Below, piece by piece: positions 1 through 12,868 of a DNA stretch of 64,000 nucleotides. Each line of letters begins with the position of its first letter. Position 1 is the first letter of the stretch. This stretch comes from Allolobophora icterica (lineage: Eukaryota; Annelida; Clitellata; Crassiclitellata; Lumbricidae), in the NCBI GenBank assembly GCA_963556255.1, contig OY744608.1, positions 32,008,154 to 32,072,153 on the forward strand, written 5' to 3'. The notes below the pieces were generated by a model, which was not told the DNA's origin, did no database searches, and worked only from the letters and a program-made list of their open reading frames with translations. The position numbers were made by a program, and so were the translations under genes.

Positions 1-215
1 AGAGAGAATTTTGGATGAGTTGTAGACGTTTGATTTGGGTGGATTCGAGGTTGAGGAAGAGGGAAATACAGTAATCAAGCTTGGAGTGAACAATGGAGGT
101 AGCGATAGTAGATGCAGTTTTAAAGTCAGGTATGAGTCGAATGCGGCGGAGGTCACGAATTTACATGAAGCAGGTACGCGAACTTTGGAGATGTGATTAG
201 AGAAGGATAGATGTA
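1..215 (-). pseudogene. LINE reverse transcriptase fragment (second copy)
   Basis: This stretch is a diverged direct copy of the LINE segment near 2930-3150: the same order of sequence appears, including the stretch encoding a YCNSLFLNLEST-like peptide on the minus strand. It therefore represents the C-terminal part of a CR1/L2-type reverse transcriptase, minus strand, cut by the window edge. Frames are broken, so it is dead. It lies outside the hAT element that begins at 681, while the other copy lies inside it. Confidence 0.6.
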
Positions 216-499
216 GATAGAAGATAACGCCTCCGAATCATGCCTCTCTGCATATTGGTGTGTATCCGAATGAACGGCTCTTATGTATAACGGTGTCGCT
301 TTTTCTGTGGGTCGACTACTCTGACACATCGGGTGACTTAGACAGACTCCACATATCCTTACACATGTGGCCGTCTCTATCGTGTAGGGCTGTAGGCCCT
401 ATCATGAAGCGTCCATCCTATACATTATACAGGCTATAGTGCAGAGAGGCTGAGATCTACACGGGAAGACATTTCTTATCACTTAGCAGCGACCATCGA

Positions 500-660
500 C
501 TGTAATGTAGGCCCTAATGCAAATGTAAATCTCCTAAATTTCTCAGCCCCACACAAAAGCCTCGTAGGCCTAATGTAACAGCTGGTCTCTCTGACGTGGC
601 TTTTGTGTGGCGCAGAGAAATTTAGATGATTTACATAATTTAATTAGGACCTACACTATA
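500..660. repeat. Imperfect foldback (inverted repeat)
   Basis: Arms 524-561 and 598-635 pair over 38 positions with about four mismatches, with a 36-nt loop. Weaker pairing extends outward to about 500 and 660. It could be a small foldback transposon or a hairpin-forming transcript. No protein is encoded. It ends just before the target duplication of the hAT element at 673. Confidence 0.6.
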
Positions 661-1447
661 ATATACAAACGTACATAATGTAGGGTGACCACACGTCCCG
701 GATTGTCCGGGACAGTCCCGGAATTTGAAAAAATGTCCCGCGTCCCGGACACGTCCTTTCCGGGACAATGAAACGTCCCGGAATGATTTTTTCTAATTAA
801 AAGTAAAATTATAAAGTATAAATAAGTATAAATAAGAAATAACAACATCAACAATTATTCAGTGTCGCACAAAAATTACAAATCCGTGGCACAATGTAAT
901 CTTAAGAGTATGGCTAACTAAGAGTCTACATTCTGCTCTAGAGGCTGGTACGTCTATGACATCTAATCGTAATCTCCGAACTTCTAAAGCGCCACTAGAA
1001 GGTCAAGAGCAGGGCACCAGCCTATTCACGAGCGCTATGTCAAATCAGAGGGGCTTTTCCAGATTACTCCAAAGGGGTCCGAGTCCGGTTTCCAGGCAGG
1101 AGGCCAGATCAAGAGAGGAGGCAGATCAGCTGTTAAGGCTGGTGTCGTTTTGGGCGAACAGTATTGGAAGGCGGAGGAGGTTGGTCAGAGTACTTGAAAA
1201 GGTGAGACTTCAGTTCTGAGTGGAAAGCCCGGAGGCAATAGATCGATGAACATGAGGAGGAGGAGAGAGGACGGGTTGCAATGATGATGGAGGAACCGAG
1301 AATCTGCGGACTTCAGGTGGAAATTGTTCCAGAGGGGTGGTGCTGTGTTGGAAGTGGCTCGGTTGCAGAACTTGAGATGAGTAGTGACTGGGGGTCGAGA
1401 AAGACTGAGATAGGAGGAGGATCGGGTGGAGTGGGTTGTCTGGATCA

Positions 1448-1530
1448 GAGGTTTTCAAACTTTTTGGACCAGGGACCCCTATTTTTTCTAGGCATAGCTC
1501 GCGGACCCCCAGTATTTACAAAGCAAAATT
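1448..1530. repeat. hAT-like terminal sequence, possible nested element end
   Basis: The sequence GAGGTTTTCAAACTTTTTGG followed by a run of CGCGGACCCC resembles the ends of many hAT elements. A similar piece, CTCGCGGACCCC, lies at about 2772-2785 in the same orientation. No matching right end or target duplication was found, so the boundaries of the nested insertion are unknown. The AT-rich stretch 1531-2770 holds no recognisable gene. Confidence 0.35.
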
Positions 1531-2785
1531 TAGGCCCCCTGTTCTTAAAATTTAATAAAAATAACAGGCAGACAGACTAGGCCTATTTCCACAATACACG
1601 CTTGCTTATTTATGACGCTGAGGGCTATTATGATATAAAAAGTAACACTAAATAAATTGTTATTAACTCCCTGCAATAACTATGGAACACAGTCATTTTT
1701 AAAAGAAATGAATAACATCGGTTTCGCCAAAGTCTAGTAGGCCTAATTTCAGCGAGAGGGATGTGCTTGCTTTGCTTTGCAAAAACTGTCCGTAGGCCCT
1801 AATTGGTGCTAGTTTGGATAGGCCTAAGCACTGTTTTCTTACGTTTAAGAAAGTTATCCACAATACAAATAGCAAAATTATATAGTTAGCATATAACAGC
1901 GAACGTGAACGAAATAGGGGCCTAGGGATATGCCTTGCAAATCTGTGTATTAGGCATATATCGTTCATCTAAAGCCTAAAACCAGGCGAATTCCACAAAT
2001 TTCTAATTCTACAAGTTCAGAGTACACAATCCGGCAATAGACCAGCATATTGCAAATGAAGCCTTTACTGAAGGAACCACTAGAGTCCATTTTTGACATT
2101 TTTTAAAGCTAACTATGTCTTGTAAATTTGTAATACCTGGGACTAACAGGTAATAGGCCTACTTAATGCTATAGACTATAGAGCAAGTGTGTTTTTTCAG
2201 AAAACCCAAGTCAGTCCAGAGTTACAATTACAAGAAAATATAGCGTTTATGTAAAAACAACTAGCCTAGAGTCCTAGCTAGAGCTTCGGTGTTTCTTCCA
2301 TGGAAAAAACAATCAGGCTCATATTCAGTGTTGATTTTCTAAATGAAACACTTGTAGACTTTCAGTTTGTTTTGTGAATATCTTAAACTTTTTAAAATGG
2401 AATCTAGTTGTAGGCCTAGGCCTACTTCTGATGAAGGCTTCAAATGCATCGCGCTTACATTGGGTGCAGAAATGATTGGCAGTCGATTAGCAGAAATTAT
2501 AGGCCCTATAGGCCTATTAAATTTTTATAAAAAACACACGTGTTATTAGGCTAGAAATGTAACATGACCATAAGCCTATACATCTTACTTACGTCACTGT
2601 AGGCCCTATAGTACGCAAAGAATAACTATCAGCAGCATCACAAAACTGGTGTGATCGAATACCCAATTGGATCCTTGCGGATCATACAGTTATAGGCACA
2701 CTATAAGTACGCTTTGAAAACATAATGATAAAACCATACAGTGTAGCATGACACATTATTTTCAGAACGCTCTCGCGGACCCCAG

Positions 2786-3640
2786 CCAAAGAGATCACGG
2801 AGGTGCTTGGGCTGGGAATATTGTAGGGAGTTGTAGGTAATTAGTGATAGGACTTTGAAGTGGATTTTGTTTATTTTAGCCAATGGAGTGATTTGAGGAT
2901 GGGAATGATATGATGATTTTTGGGCGTTCTAGTGACAGCTTCAGGTAGTGAGTTTTGGATAAGCTGCAGACGCTTGATATGGGTGGATTCAAGGTTGAGG
3001 AAGAGGGAATTGCAGTAATAGAGCTTTGAATGAACAGTGGATGTAGCAATGGTGTAGGCAGTATTAAGGTCGAGCAAGCCCCGGATGCGTCGGAGGTCAA
3101 GATTATGTATGAAGCAGGAGCGTCAGAGGTTGGAGATGTGGTTAGAAGAGAGGTGTGGATCAAAAGTAATACCAGGATTGCGGACAAGGAGTCAGAGGTG
3201 AAGGTGAGAGACGATGAGTTAGTACTGTTAGTCGATAGGTGTATGGAATGGTCAGGGATTTTCTTGATTTGATTAGGAAGGCCTAGGATGGTTAATTCTG
3301 TTTTGGAAGGATTAAGGCAGAGGAGATTGGAAGACTTCCACTGTACACGTGAGATTAGGTTAAGCACGTTGAGTAATTGTGTGATGGAGGTGTAAAAAGA
3401 GCTTGGGGAATACAGAGTTGAGTGTCGTCTGGGTAGAGATGGTGGTCAACAGAGGAAGGTTTTATATATGAGATCGCTTAGGCCTACTGGTGTGGTATAG
3501 GCCTACAGGATAAAGAGGATTGGACCCAGGACGTAGCCTTGAGGGACACCACAGGAGAGAGGGAGGGTTCAGAGCAGTGGCTGGAGGCTTTAAGAGATGA
3601 ATCGGGAAGGCAGGTAGAATGCTGTACATCAAATAAAACA
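2786..3640 (-). pseudogene. CR1/L2-type LINE reverse transcriptase remnant
   Basis: Read on the minus strand, this shows pieces of a non-LTR retrotransposon reverse transcriptase in the correct order but in shifting frames. First is a GVPQGYVLGPILF block (about 3520-3570), where the family normally has GVPQGSVLGP. Then come a LNPSKTELTILGLPNQ block (about 3270-3320), YCNSLFLNLEST (about 2990-3030) and the thumb-side ILKSLHWLK block (about 2875-2900). Several frameshifts separate them, so no functional enzyme is made. It sits inside the hAT element 681-3958. The clade call rests on motif resemblance only. Confidence 0.8.
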
Positions 3641-3966
3641 TGGCCCCGTAGTCAATTTATCAAGTCTTTACTATCTAGGCTTGAATCCTGATTAATTTTA
3701 AGCAATTTTTTACACTTTGAGTTTGAACAGTACATTGACCAATTTGTATTGGTTTGGCTCATTTTCTTTCTAATTAAAACAACTACAAATAAAACGCTTA
3801 ATTTTGGTCTAAAATCTTACAAATATATTTAAGTCGAGGTTTTGCGCATGTAAAACGCTCTTCCTAATGAGTCCATTTTCTAACAGAATTTGACGTAGGG
3901 TCTAGATTGAAAGTACTGTGGTTTCCCGGAATGGCACGAAAGAAATGTGGTCACCCTAACATAATG

Positions 3967-4680
3967 GTACAGCGTTGTATCTAAAATTATCATCAATGAT
4001 GCGTTGTCAATTATTGTGGTGCTATACAAATTAGCAAACTTCAGAGCGGTCCCGCAGAAATCGCTGTCGGAAACATAATATATTGGGTATTTCATTAGTC
4101 ATTACTATTATCGCTACCCTAGTATTTTATTATTTTAATAAGCGCTGTTGTCGGTACGAATTTATAAATTAATTGGCCTAAGTTAAAGGTTTCCGTCGGA
4201 CAGCGCTTGTTAAACATAAATTACGTCATTTCAGTGTTTGCTCATATATTCCGATTAGCCTACGTCATCGTCTTTGTTTCGATTTTTTACTTAACGAAGT
4301 TAACGTTTTTGGACAGAGTTGATTTTGAGCTTAATTTCTGTAGGCTATACACGAGTAGTTGGTTATTTACTGTCGCCATATGTTGCGTCCAGTTGGCTGT
4401 CGTCAGCTCCGGGTGTTTTCTCGGGAACGGAGGATGAGGGGTTCGCGGTGGACGAGGAGCTTTCTCGTTTCGACGACGGAGCTTTCGCCGGTGATCAGTT
4501 AGTATGCTTTCGTGTTACCCCCACTTCTGACCCTGCACTTGGTTACCTTTCTGATATATGGCGTGGCACACTGATATTTCGGGCGATGGGGTTCCCAACT
4601 CTGTTTTGGATGGCGATTCGGATACTGAGTCCATCTCGTTTATACACTGCAAGTCCAGCTCGTCGATCTTGCCTTGCCTT
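3967..4680. other. No gene seen
   Basis: AT-rich to balanced sequence with short open frames only. The longest plus-strand frame (4319-4873) has no recognised domain and runs into the repeat at 4690. No splice-framed coding potential was recognised. Confidence 0.5.
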
Positions 4681-4689
4681 ACTTTACTT

Positions 4690-4895
4690 TACAATCATAG
4701 GCGTAATTTGTGGGGGTATGAGGAGTACTCGTACCCCCACTTTTTGGACTGGGGGTACCGTACCCCCACTTTTTGAACAATGCCAATCAATATTTTATTA
4801 TTGCGCTTTCTCAGAGATGGTCTCCATGCAAAAAGGGAAAGTGGATAAGAAATTGGTACCTCCCACTTTTTAGACCAAAGTTATGTCCCTGGTCG
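4690..4895. repeat. MITE-like dispersed repeat, copy 1 (GTACCCCCAC family)
   Basis: About 200 bp with the repeated motif TACCCCCACTTTTTG. It shares extended identity with 24655-24832, including the internal AACAATGCCAAT segment and the AGACCAAAGTTA-type end. Both copies end in a sequence whose reverse complement reads like AGGGGCGTAACTT, close to common hAT-type termini. No clean target duplication was found for this copy. Confidence 0.65.
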
Positions 4896-4899
4896 ATAC

Positions 4900-5420
4900 A
4901 GAGTCTGCTTAGCAGATGTGAAGCCCCGATCGTTGGAGTTCAGACCCAGTGTGCTACTGGATAGACCACAAGGCCGCAGGAGTACAGAGATTGATAACTT
5001 CTAACTTAATCGAATGACTTCTATAGAGCCCATTTTCACTATGCAAAACGTATTAGTCGATGATCACTACAAGTACAGTCACGGTCAAGAATCGTAATCC
5101 GCTGGAGCAGAATGGTCAAGATCCAAATGGTCAGAGATAGTTCACACCAGGTGCAGTATACACAGTGGCGGCAAACTTGTTTGACAGGTGGGGGGGGGAC
5201 ACTTTTGAAATGATCTGGTCAAAAAAGAGTTTTGAACTGATCTGGTCAAAAAAGAGGTAAAAAGTTCTTGTTAAAAATTTTCTTCACGCTCACGCGCGAT
5301 AAAAGTTGTTGACCTTTTTTGGCGTTTCTTCGAAATATATGGTGTTCTCCCCAATCTCAAAGGTGGGAGTTCCTTGTCCCCCTCGACCCCGGGAATCGCC
5401 GCACAATTCAGCTGGTATTC
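4900..5420. other. No gene; fragment of a CAGTGGCGGC repeat
   Basis: A piece starting CAGTGGCGGCAAAC (about 5163), with TTTGTTTGACAGG-like and ACACTTTTGAA motifs, recurs in diverged form at about 39697-39745. The CTGATCTGGTCAAAAAAGAG segment is tandemly repeated at about 5210-5255. Nothing coding was recognised. Confidence 0.45.
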
Positions 5421-5595
5421 TATCAAAGGGGCGATAATGAAACGGGCGAAATCAAAAGGGCGCAATCAAGAGGGCGAAAATGAATAAAGAGAATGTTAAT
5501 AAAGCGCAAGTTTCAAAGTGGGACAAGCAAAAGGGCGCATGTTTCAAAGGGCGAATCTAAATAAAAAAGCCTGTTTACATTTGGCTATTCCGCTC

Positions 5596-5634
5596 TTTCG
5601 GGGATATCCTCTGTTCAAGAGGATATCCCCGAAA
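5596..5634. repeat. Perfect 17-bp hairpin with 5-nt loop
   Basis: Arm 5596-5612 is the exact reverse complement of arm 5618-5634; the loop is GTTCA. The hairpin sits between the left inverted end of the Mutator-like element and the first recognisable transposase codons at 5637. It could mark the junction of an internal deletion. Confidence 0.85.
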
Positions 5635-5636
5635 CG

Positions 5637-5909
5637 AACAATTCGGTTGAGGGTTGGCATCGCGGTTTTTGTCAACTTCTTGGTGCCTATCATCCTACAG
5701 TCTGGAAGTTCATTGATGCAATAAGAAAAAAAAAGAGCTTAAATGAACTGAAAAAGGAAAAATTTGTAGCTGGACAACATCAGCCCGCAGGAAAGAAGCA
5801 ATATAAAAACTGCGGTGAACGACTGAAAAGGATCGTTGCCGAATATGGGACGCGTTCGGCTATGGACTATTTAAGGGGCATTGCACACAACCTTGAATTA
5901 CAAGCTTAA
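5637..5909 (+). pseudogene. Mutator-like (MULE) transposase C-terminal fragment
   Basis: An open frame of 90 codons ends at TAA 5907-5909. It starts with NNSVEGWH, the conserved tail-side motif of MULE transposases found with FLYWCH-type genes. This is followed by LLGAYHPTVWKF and, near the end, DYLRGIAHNLEL, in the usual order. The catalytic DDE core and zinc-binding N-terminus are absent. No start codon is proposed because this is the 3' piece of a longer gene. The frame is still intact, which suggests a fairly recent copy. Confidence 0.8.
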
Positions 5910-6025
5910 TTAGCAAATCTGTAATAAGCCGATAGTAAACCATAAGCAACATCGACAGTATTTATAATATGACGCTGAATAGTACTTTTTTATCCTTGTT
6001 TTCTATGGAATAGAAGGTGTTTACA

Positions 6026-6516
6026 TCTATATAAATAAAGAGAAGAATCTGTCTGTCTGTTTGTCTGTCACAGCGATGTTTGACCGGGATGCATTTCTAC
6101 AGTTTTCGAGCTTTTCACTCGAAACCTTCACTACTGTGTCGGGGTGGGCATGACACACCCAGTGGTCGGCTTCGCGTCCCCCGTTTTCACCGCTACCATG
6201 GTGTCCCGGGCCAAAACCTACCCGGGCAATGCATTTTTAGCTGGTAAAAAAAACTTTCACTCAGCCTATTTTCACTCGCCAGATGGCGCCGCCGGGTTAA
6301 GCAGCTACAGTACGGATTCGCTAGAGGGATTGAAACTTTCACTGAACTAAACCCGGCCAACTCGGGGTTAAGCAGTGTTTTGTTGCTTATTGGCTAGAGG
6401 GATTGAAACACCCAAAACGCCTGGTTAAGCAGCTTCACGTCCCCCGTTTTGACCGCTACCATGGTGTCCCGGCCCAAAACCTCTGAAACCCGGGCAACGC
6501 TGGGTTCACCAGCTAG
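6026..6516 (+). mobile_element. Non-autonomous Helitron, copy 1
   Basis: It begins TCTATATAAATAAAG after an A (6025) and ends CTAG before a T (6517), as Helitrons do when inserting between A and T. A GC-rich hairpin, CCCGGGCAACGCTGGG, lies about 10 bp before the CTAG end. There is no target duplication and there are no inverted ends. The interior shares a conserved stretch (GTTTGACCGGGATGCATTTC onward) with 7595-8654 and 8655-9530. It is inserted inside the Mutator-like element. Confidence 0.82.
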
Positions 6517-6735
6517 TTTTCCATATTTCGTTCTTTTAATTTAGTCCTCGATATTTTCGTCTTTATAAGCGCTCATAAACCCCTGTGCACGCTTTTTGTT
6601 TACATTAGCCCTTTTAAACATGCGCCCGTTTGCTTGCCGCCGTTTGAAACATGCGCTTTATGTAACATTAGCTTTATTTATTTTCACCCTTTTGATTTCA
6701 CCTTTTCGATTTTCGCCCATTTGATAGTAAACCCA

Positions 6736-7594
6736 GTATACTCAATGGGATATGTAAATTGCCTATTGCTCGACTGTTACACATGTCTAGTATGGTAACC
6801 CCCTAGAGCACTGAATAGATGTAGAAAGAACACCGCAATCAATTGACATTCTGTGAAGATCATCAGCAAACTGAACAGCTTTATGAGGACATTTGTGCTG
6901 TGATGAAAACGGACTCAATAATCCTTGTAAGTATGCCGCACCTCTTCTTGATTTACGTAAAATCGGCGATAAATCCACTGTCCACGTCTTGTGTGAACCC
7001 CTTTTAAAACTCATTCTCCTCGGTCATTTGTCACGCCTATAGTGCTTCTCTCGATGTTATTGAAAGTCCATCTATGCCGTCTATTCAGCGCAGTCTTTGT
7101 CTCACTTTCCTTAAAATATTGCATGCAGTGCATTGTGTGGAATTCGGAAACTTGGCATTCTCTCTGCATGTCTGCCACAAAGTCTCTAGAGTTTTTTTCG
7201 CCGATCATTTCGCTTGCCTTTATTCCATTCACATCGTACAAAAATATTCACGAAATTAATTCATTTTAGGCCTATCTGTGTTTTTAGTAAGAAACAACTC
7301 GACCACAGTAACGTTTTAACCGTTTTGATACCATCAACAGTTTTGACAACACTCGACAACGCCGTCCAGTAAAAGATAATTGGCGTCATTACAAAAAAAG
7401 TCAATATAGGCCTACTGGGGTTCAAGACTGGCAGCCAGCTACCCAACTATAAAACCCAAAGGGGTGACTGGAGGTAGCTTTTTCCAGTGCCGACGTAGCG
7501 GAGTTGGGTTTGTCCCCCCTCATCTTGATAACATGTCACAGGGATAAATATAATCTGAAAAACTAATATGAAATGTTTTTAAAATTAGTCTATA
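6736..7594. other. No gene recognised; partial dispersed repeat
   Basis: Short frames only. The part near 7205-7330 (Helitron-free) resembles the duplicated units at 16279-16497 and 17094-17329, sharing CATCGTACA and AATATTCACGAAATT-like motifs. This points to a dispersed family of unknown type. Confidence 0.4.
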
Positions 7595-9530
<1,936 letters not shown>

Positions 9531-9532
9531 TC

Positions 9533-12170
9533 ATCGCCGTCACCTTCATCGTCACCATCGTCGTCATCTTTGTGGTCAGTTTCGTCGTCATCTTCATCGT
9601 CATCATCGTCATCTTCGTCGTCCTGCTCGTCATCATCGTTGCTATCTTCATCGTCATTTTCCTCATCGTCGTCATCATCGTCGTCATCTTCGTCGCCTAA
9701 TTCGTCATCTTCATCGTCGTCATTTTCATCGTCGTCATCTTCGTCACCTTCATCGTCGTCAACTTCGTCATTTCATCTTCGCAGTTGTCTTTTCGTCGGC
9801 CTTTCCGTCGACATCACCTTCGTCGTCATTTTCGCCGTGGAATCGCCGTCACCTTCGTTGTCACCTTCATCGTCGTCATCTTCATCGTCTTCATTACCTT
9901 CGTCGTCACCTTAATTATCGTCATCATCATCGTCACCTTCGTCGTCATCTTCATCGTCATCATCGTCGTCATCATCGTCATCTTCATCGTGGTCATCATC
10001 GTCGTTATCTTCTTCGCCATCTTCGCAGTCACCTTCGTCGTCATCTTCATCGTCGTCGTTTTCATCGTCGTCATCTTCGTCAGCTCCATCTTCGTCATCT
10101 TCATCGTCGTCATCTTTGTCGTTGTCATTTTCGCCGTTGTCTTCTTCGTCGTCCCTTTTGTTGACGTCCATTTCGTCTTCATTTTCGCCGTTATCTTCGC
10201 CGTCACCTTCATCGTCGTCCTCTTCATCGTCGTCCTCTTCATCGTCGTCCTCTTCATCGTCGTCATCTTCATTGTCGTCATCTTCATCGTCGTCATCATC
10301 GGCATCATCGTTATCATCTTCATCGTCAACTTCATCATCGTGGCCATCATCGTCGTCATCTTCGCCATTTTCGCAGTCACCTTCGTCGTCATCTTAATCG
10401 TCGTCGTTACATCGTCGTCATCTTCGTCATCTCCATCGTCGTCATCTTCGCCGTTGTCTTCTTCGTCGTCCCCTTCGTCGATGTCACCTTCGTCGACGTC
10501 CCCTTCGTCTTCATTGTCGCCGTGATCTTGGCCTTCACCTTCATCGGCGTCCTCTTCATAGTCGTCCTCTTCATCGTCGTCATCTTCATTGTCGTCATCT
10601 TCATCGTCGTCATCATCGTCGTCATCATCGTCATCATAGTCTTCATTATCGTCGTCCTCATCGTCCTCCTCGTCGTCATCTTCGTCGTCACTGTCGTCAT
10701 CTTCATCGTCGTCACCTTTTTCGTCGTCAACTTCGTCGTGACCTTAATCGTCACCTTCATCTCCATCCTCATCGTCATCCTCATCGTCATCCTCAGCCTT
10801 ACCAGCGTCGTCGCTGCCATCATCGTCATCTTCGCCATTCTCGTCATCGTCGCCATCATCTTCGTCATCGTCGCCATCATTGTCGTCGTCATGCTCGTCG
10901 TCATCAGAGCCATCAGCGTCGCCATCGTCGCCCTCCTCGCAGTCATCATCGTCCTCGTCATCTTCGCCTTTCTCGTCATCTTCGCCTTCCTCGTTATCTT
11001 CGCCATCCTCGTCATCTTCGCCATCCTTGTCATCTTCGCCGTCCTCGTAATCCACTTCATTCTCGTCACCCTCTTCATCCTCGGCTTCTTCGTCATCCTA
11101 GCCTTTCGTCATTCTCGGATTCTTCGTTATACTCATCATTCTCGTCTTGTTCTCCACTCTCGTCTTGTACGCCATCCTCGTCTTGTGCGTTATCTTCGTC
11201 ATCGTCATCTTTGTTATCATCGTCATCCTCGTTATGCTCTTCACTTTCGTCGTCTTCTTCATCCTCGCCTTTCGTTCTCCTCTGATCTTTGCCATGCTCA
11301 TCATTCTCGTGTTGTTCGCCATTCTCGTCTTGTTCGCCACCCTCGTCTTGTTCACCACCCTCGTCGTGTTCGTCATCATCGTGATCTTCGTCATCTTAGT
11401 CATTTTCGTCATCCTCGTCCTCATCCTCGTCGTCCTCTTCGTCTTCGCCATCCTCTTTGTGTTGCTCATTCTCGTCCTGTTCCGTCATTCTTGTCCTGTT
11501 GTCATCCTCGTCATCTTCGTCATCCTCGTCTTCTTTGTCATCCTCTCTTCGTCATCATTATTCTCGTCTTCTTCGTCATCCTGATCGTCATTTTCATCAT
11601 CCCCGTCATCTTCGTCTTCGTTATCCTTGTCTTCTTCGTCATCCTAGAGTTCTTCGCCCTCCTCGTCATCCTCGTCTTCTTCGTTATCCTGGTCTTTTTC
11701 GTCATCCTCACCTTTCGTCATGTTCGGCTTCTTCGTCATGCTCATCATCCTCGTCCTCTTCGTCATCCTTGTTCGTCATACTCATCATCCTTGTCGTCAT
11801 CCTAGCCTTGTTCGTCTTACTCATTATCTACGTCATCCTTATCATCTTCATCCTCCTCCTCATGTTTGTCATTTTCATCTTCTTTTTCATCCTCGTCTTG
11901 TTCGCCATCCTCGTCTTGTTCGTCATCCTAATCACTTCGTCATCCTCATCATCCGCGTCTTTTTCGTCATCTTCGTTTTTCGTGATCCTCGTCTACTACG
12001 TGACCCTCTTCATCTTCGTCTTGTTCGCCATCCTCGTCTTGTTCGCCATTTTCGCCTTGTTCGTCATTCTCATCATCCTCGTCATTTTCGTCATACTTAT
12101 TGCCTTCGTCATCCTCATTATCTGCGTCATCCTCATTATTCTGGTCATAGTAGTCTTTCAATTTAATTTT
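9533..12170. repeat. TCGTCATCT-type minisatellite, 2.6 kb
   Basis: Imperfect 3-, 9- and 12-bp periods built from TCGTCATCT, TCATCGTCG and, toward the right, CTCGTCTTGTTCG. Several frames are open on both strands only because the repeat lacks stops (Ile/Val/Phe-, Ser- or Asp-rich readings); none is considered a gene. It begins inside the Helitron copy 3 sequence. Confidence 0.9.
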
Positions 12171-12868
12171 CAACGTTTAGACCATTCGTTTAGACCATTC
12201 GTTTAGACCATTCGTTTAGACCATTCGTTTAGACCATTCGTTTAGACCATTCGTTTAGACCATTCGTTTAGACCATTCGTTTCGACCATTCGTTTCGACT
12301 ATACTTATTATCTGCGTCACCCTCATTATTCTGGTCATAGTAGTCTCAATTTAATTTTCAACGTTTCGACTATTCGTTTCGACTATTCGTTTCGACTATT
12401 CGTTTCGACTATTCGTTTCGACTATTCGTTTCGACTATTCGTTTCGACTATTCGTTTCGACTATTCGTTTCGACTATTCGTTTCGACTTTTCGTTTCGAC
12501 TTTTCGTTTCGACTTTTCGTTTCGACTTTTCGTTTCGACTTTTCGTTTCGACTTTTCGTTTCGACTTTTCGTTTCGACTTTTCGTTTCGACTTTTCGTTT
12601 CGACTTTTCGTTTCGACTTTTCGTTTCGACTTTTCGTTTCGACTTTTCGTTTCGACTTTTCGTTTCGACTTTTCGTTTCGACTTTTCGTTTCGACTTTTC
12701 GTTTCGACTTTTCGTTTCGACTTTTCGTTTCGACTTTTCGTTTCGACTTTTCGTTTCGACTTTTCGTTTCGACTTTTCGTTTCGACTTTTCGTTTCGACT
12801 TCTCGTTTCGACTTCTCGTTTCGACTTCTCGTTTCGACTTCTCGTTTCGACTTCTCGTTTCGACTTCT
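12171..12868. repeat. 13-bp minisatellite in ordered variant blocks
   Basis: Units change in blocks from left to right: TTTAGACCATTCG (to about 12290), TTTCGACTATTCG (about 12362-12480), TTTCGACTTTTCG (about 12481-12790) and TTTCGACTTCTCG (to 12868). A 60-70 bp non-repeat segment before the first block recurs at about 12300-12365 before the second, so an array boundary was duplicated. A minus-strand frame of period 13 residues is an artefact of 3 x 13 bp. Confidence 0.92.

Larger units (their letters stand above)
681..3958. mobile_element. hAT-type DNA transposon, composite, non-autonomous
   Basis: The left end begins TAGGGTGACCACA and the right end is its exact reverse complement (13 bp). 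The element is flanked by a perfect 8-bp direct repeat, acataatg, at 673-680 and 3959-3966. An 8-bp target duplication with short inverted ends is the hallmark of the hAT superfamily. The left subterminal region repeats the motif TCCCGG several times, as expected for transposase-binding sites. No intact transposase is visible. The 3278-bp interior holds a minus-strand LINE fragment and a segment starting near 1448 that resembles another hAT-like end, so it is a composite of older insertions. Confidence 0.88.
5424..6735. mobile_element. Mutator-like element with long inverted ends, internally deleted
   Basis: The left segment (about 5424-5580) and the right segment (about 6590-6735) are diverged inverted copies of each other. 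Both carry the same series of CAAAAGGGCG, GCGCATGTTTCAAA and ATAAATAAAG-like motifs. Long inverted ends of this kind, flanking a MULE transposase fragment (5637-5909), identify a Mutator-like element. The transposase N-terminal part is missing and a Helitron is inserted at 6026-6516. I could not identify the 8-10 bp target duplication with confidence. Confidence 0.78.
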
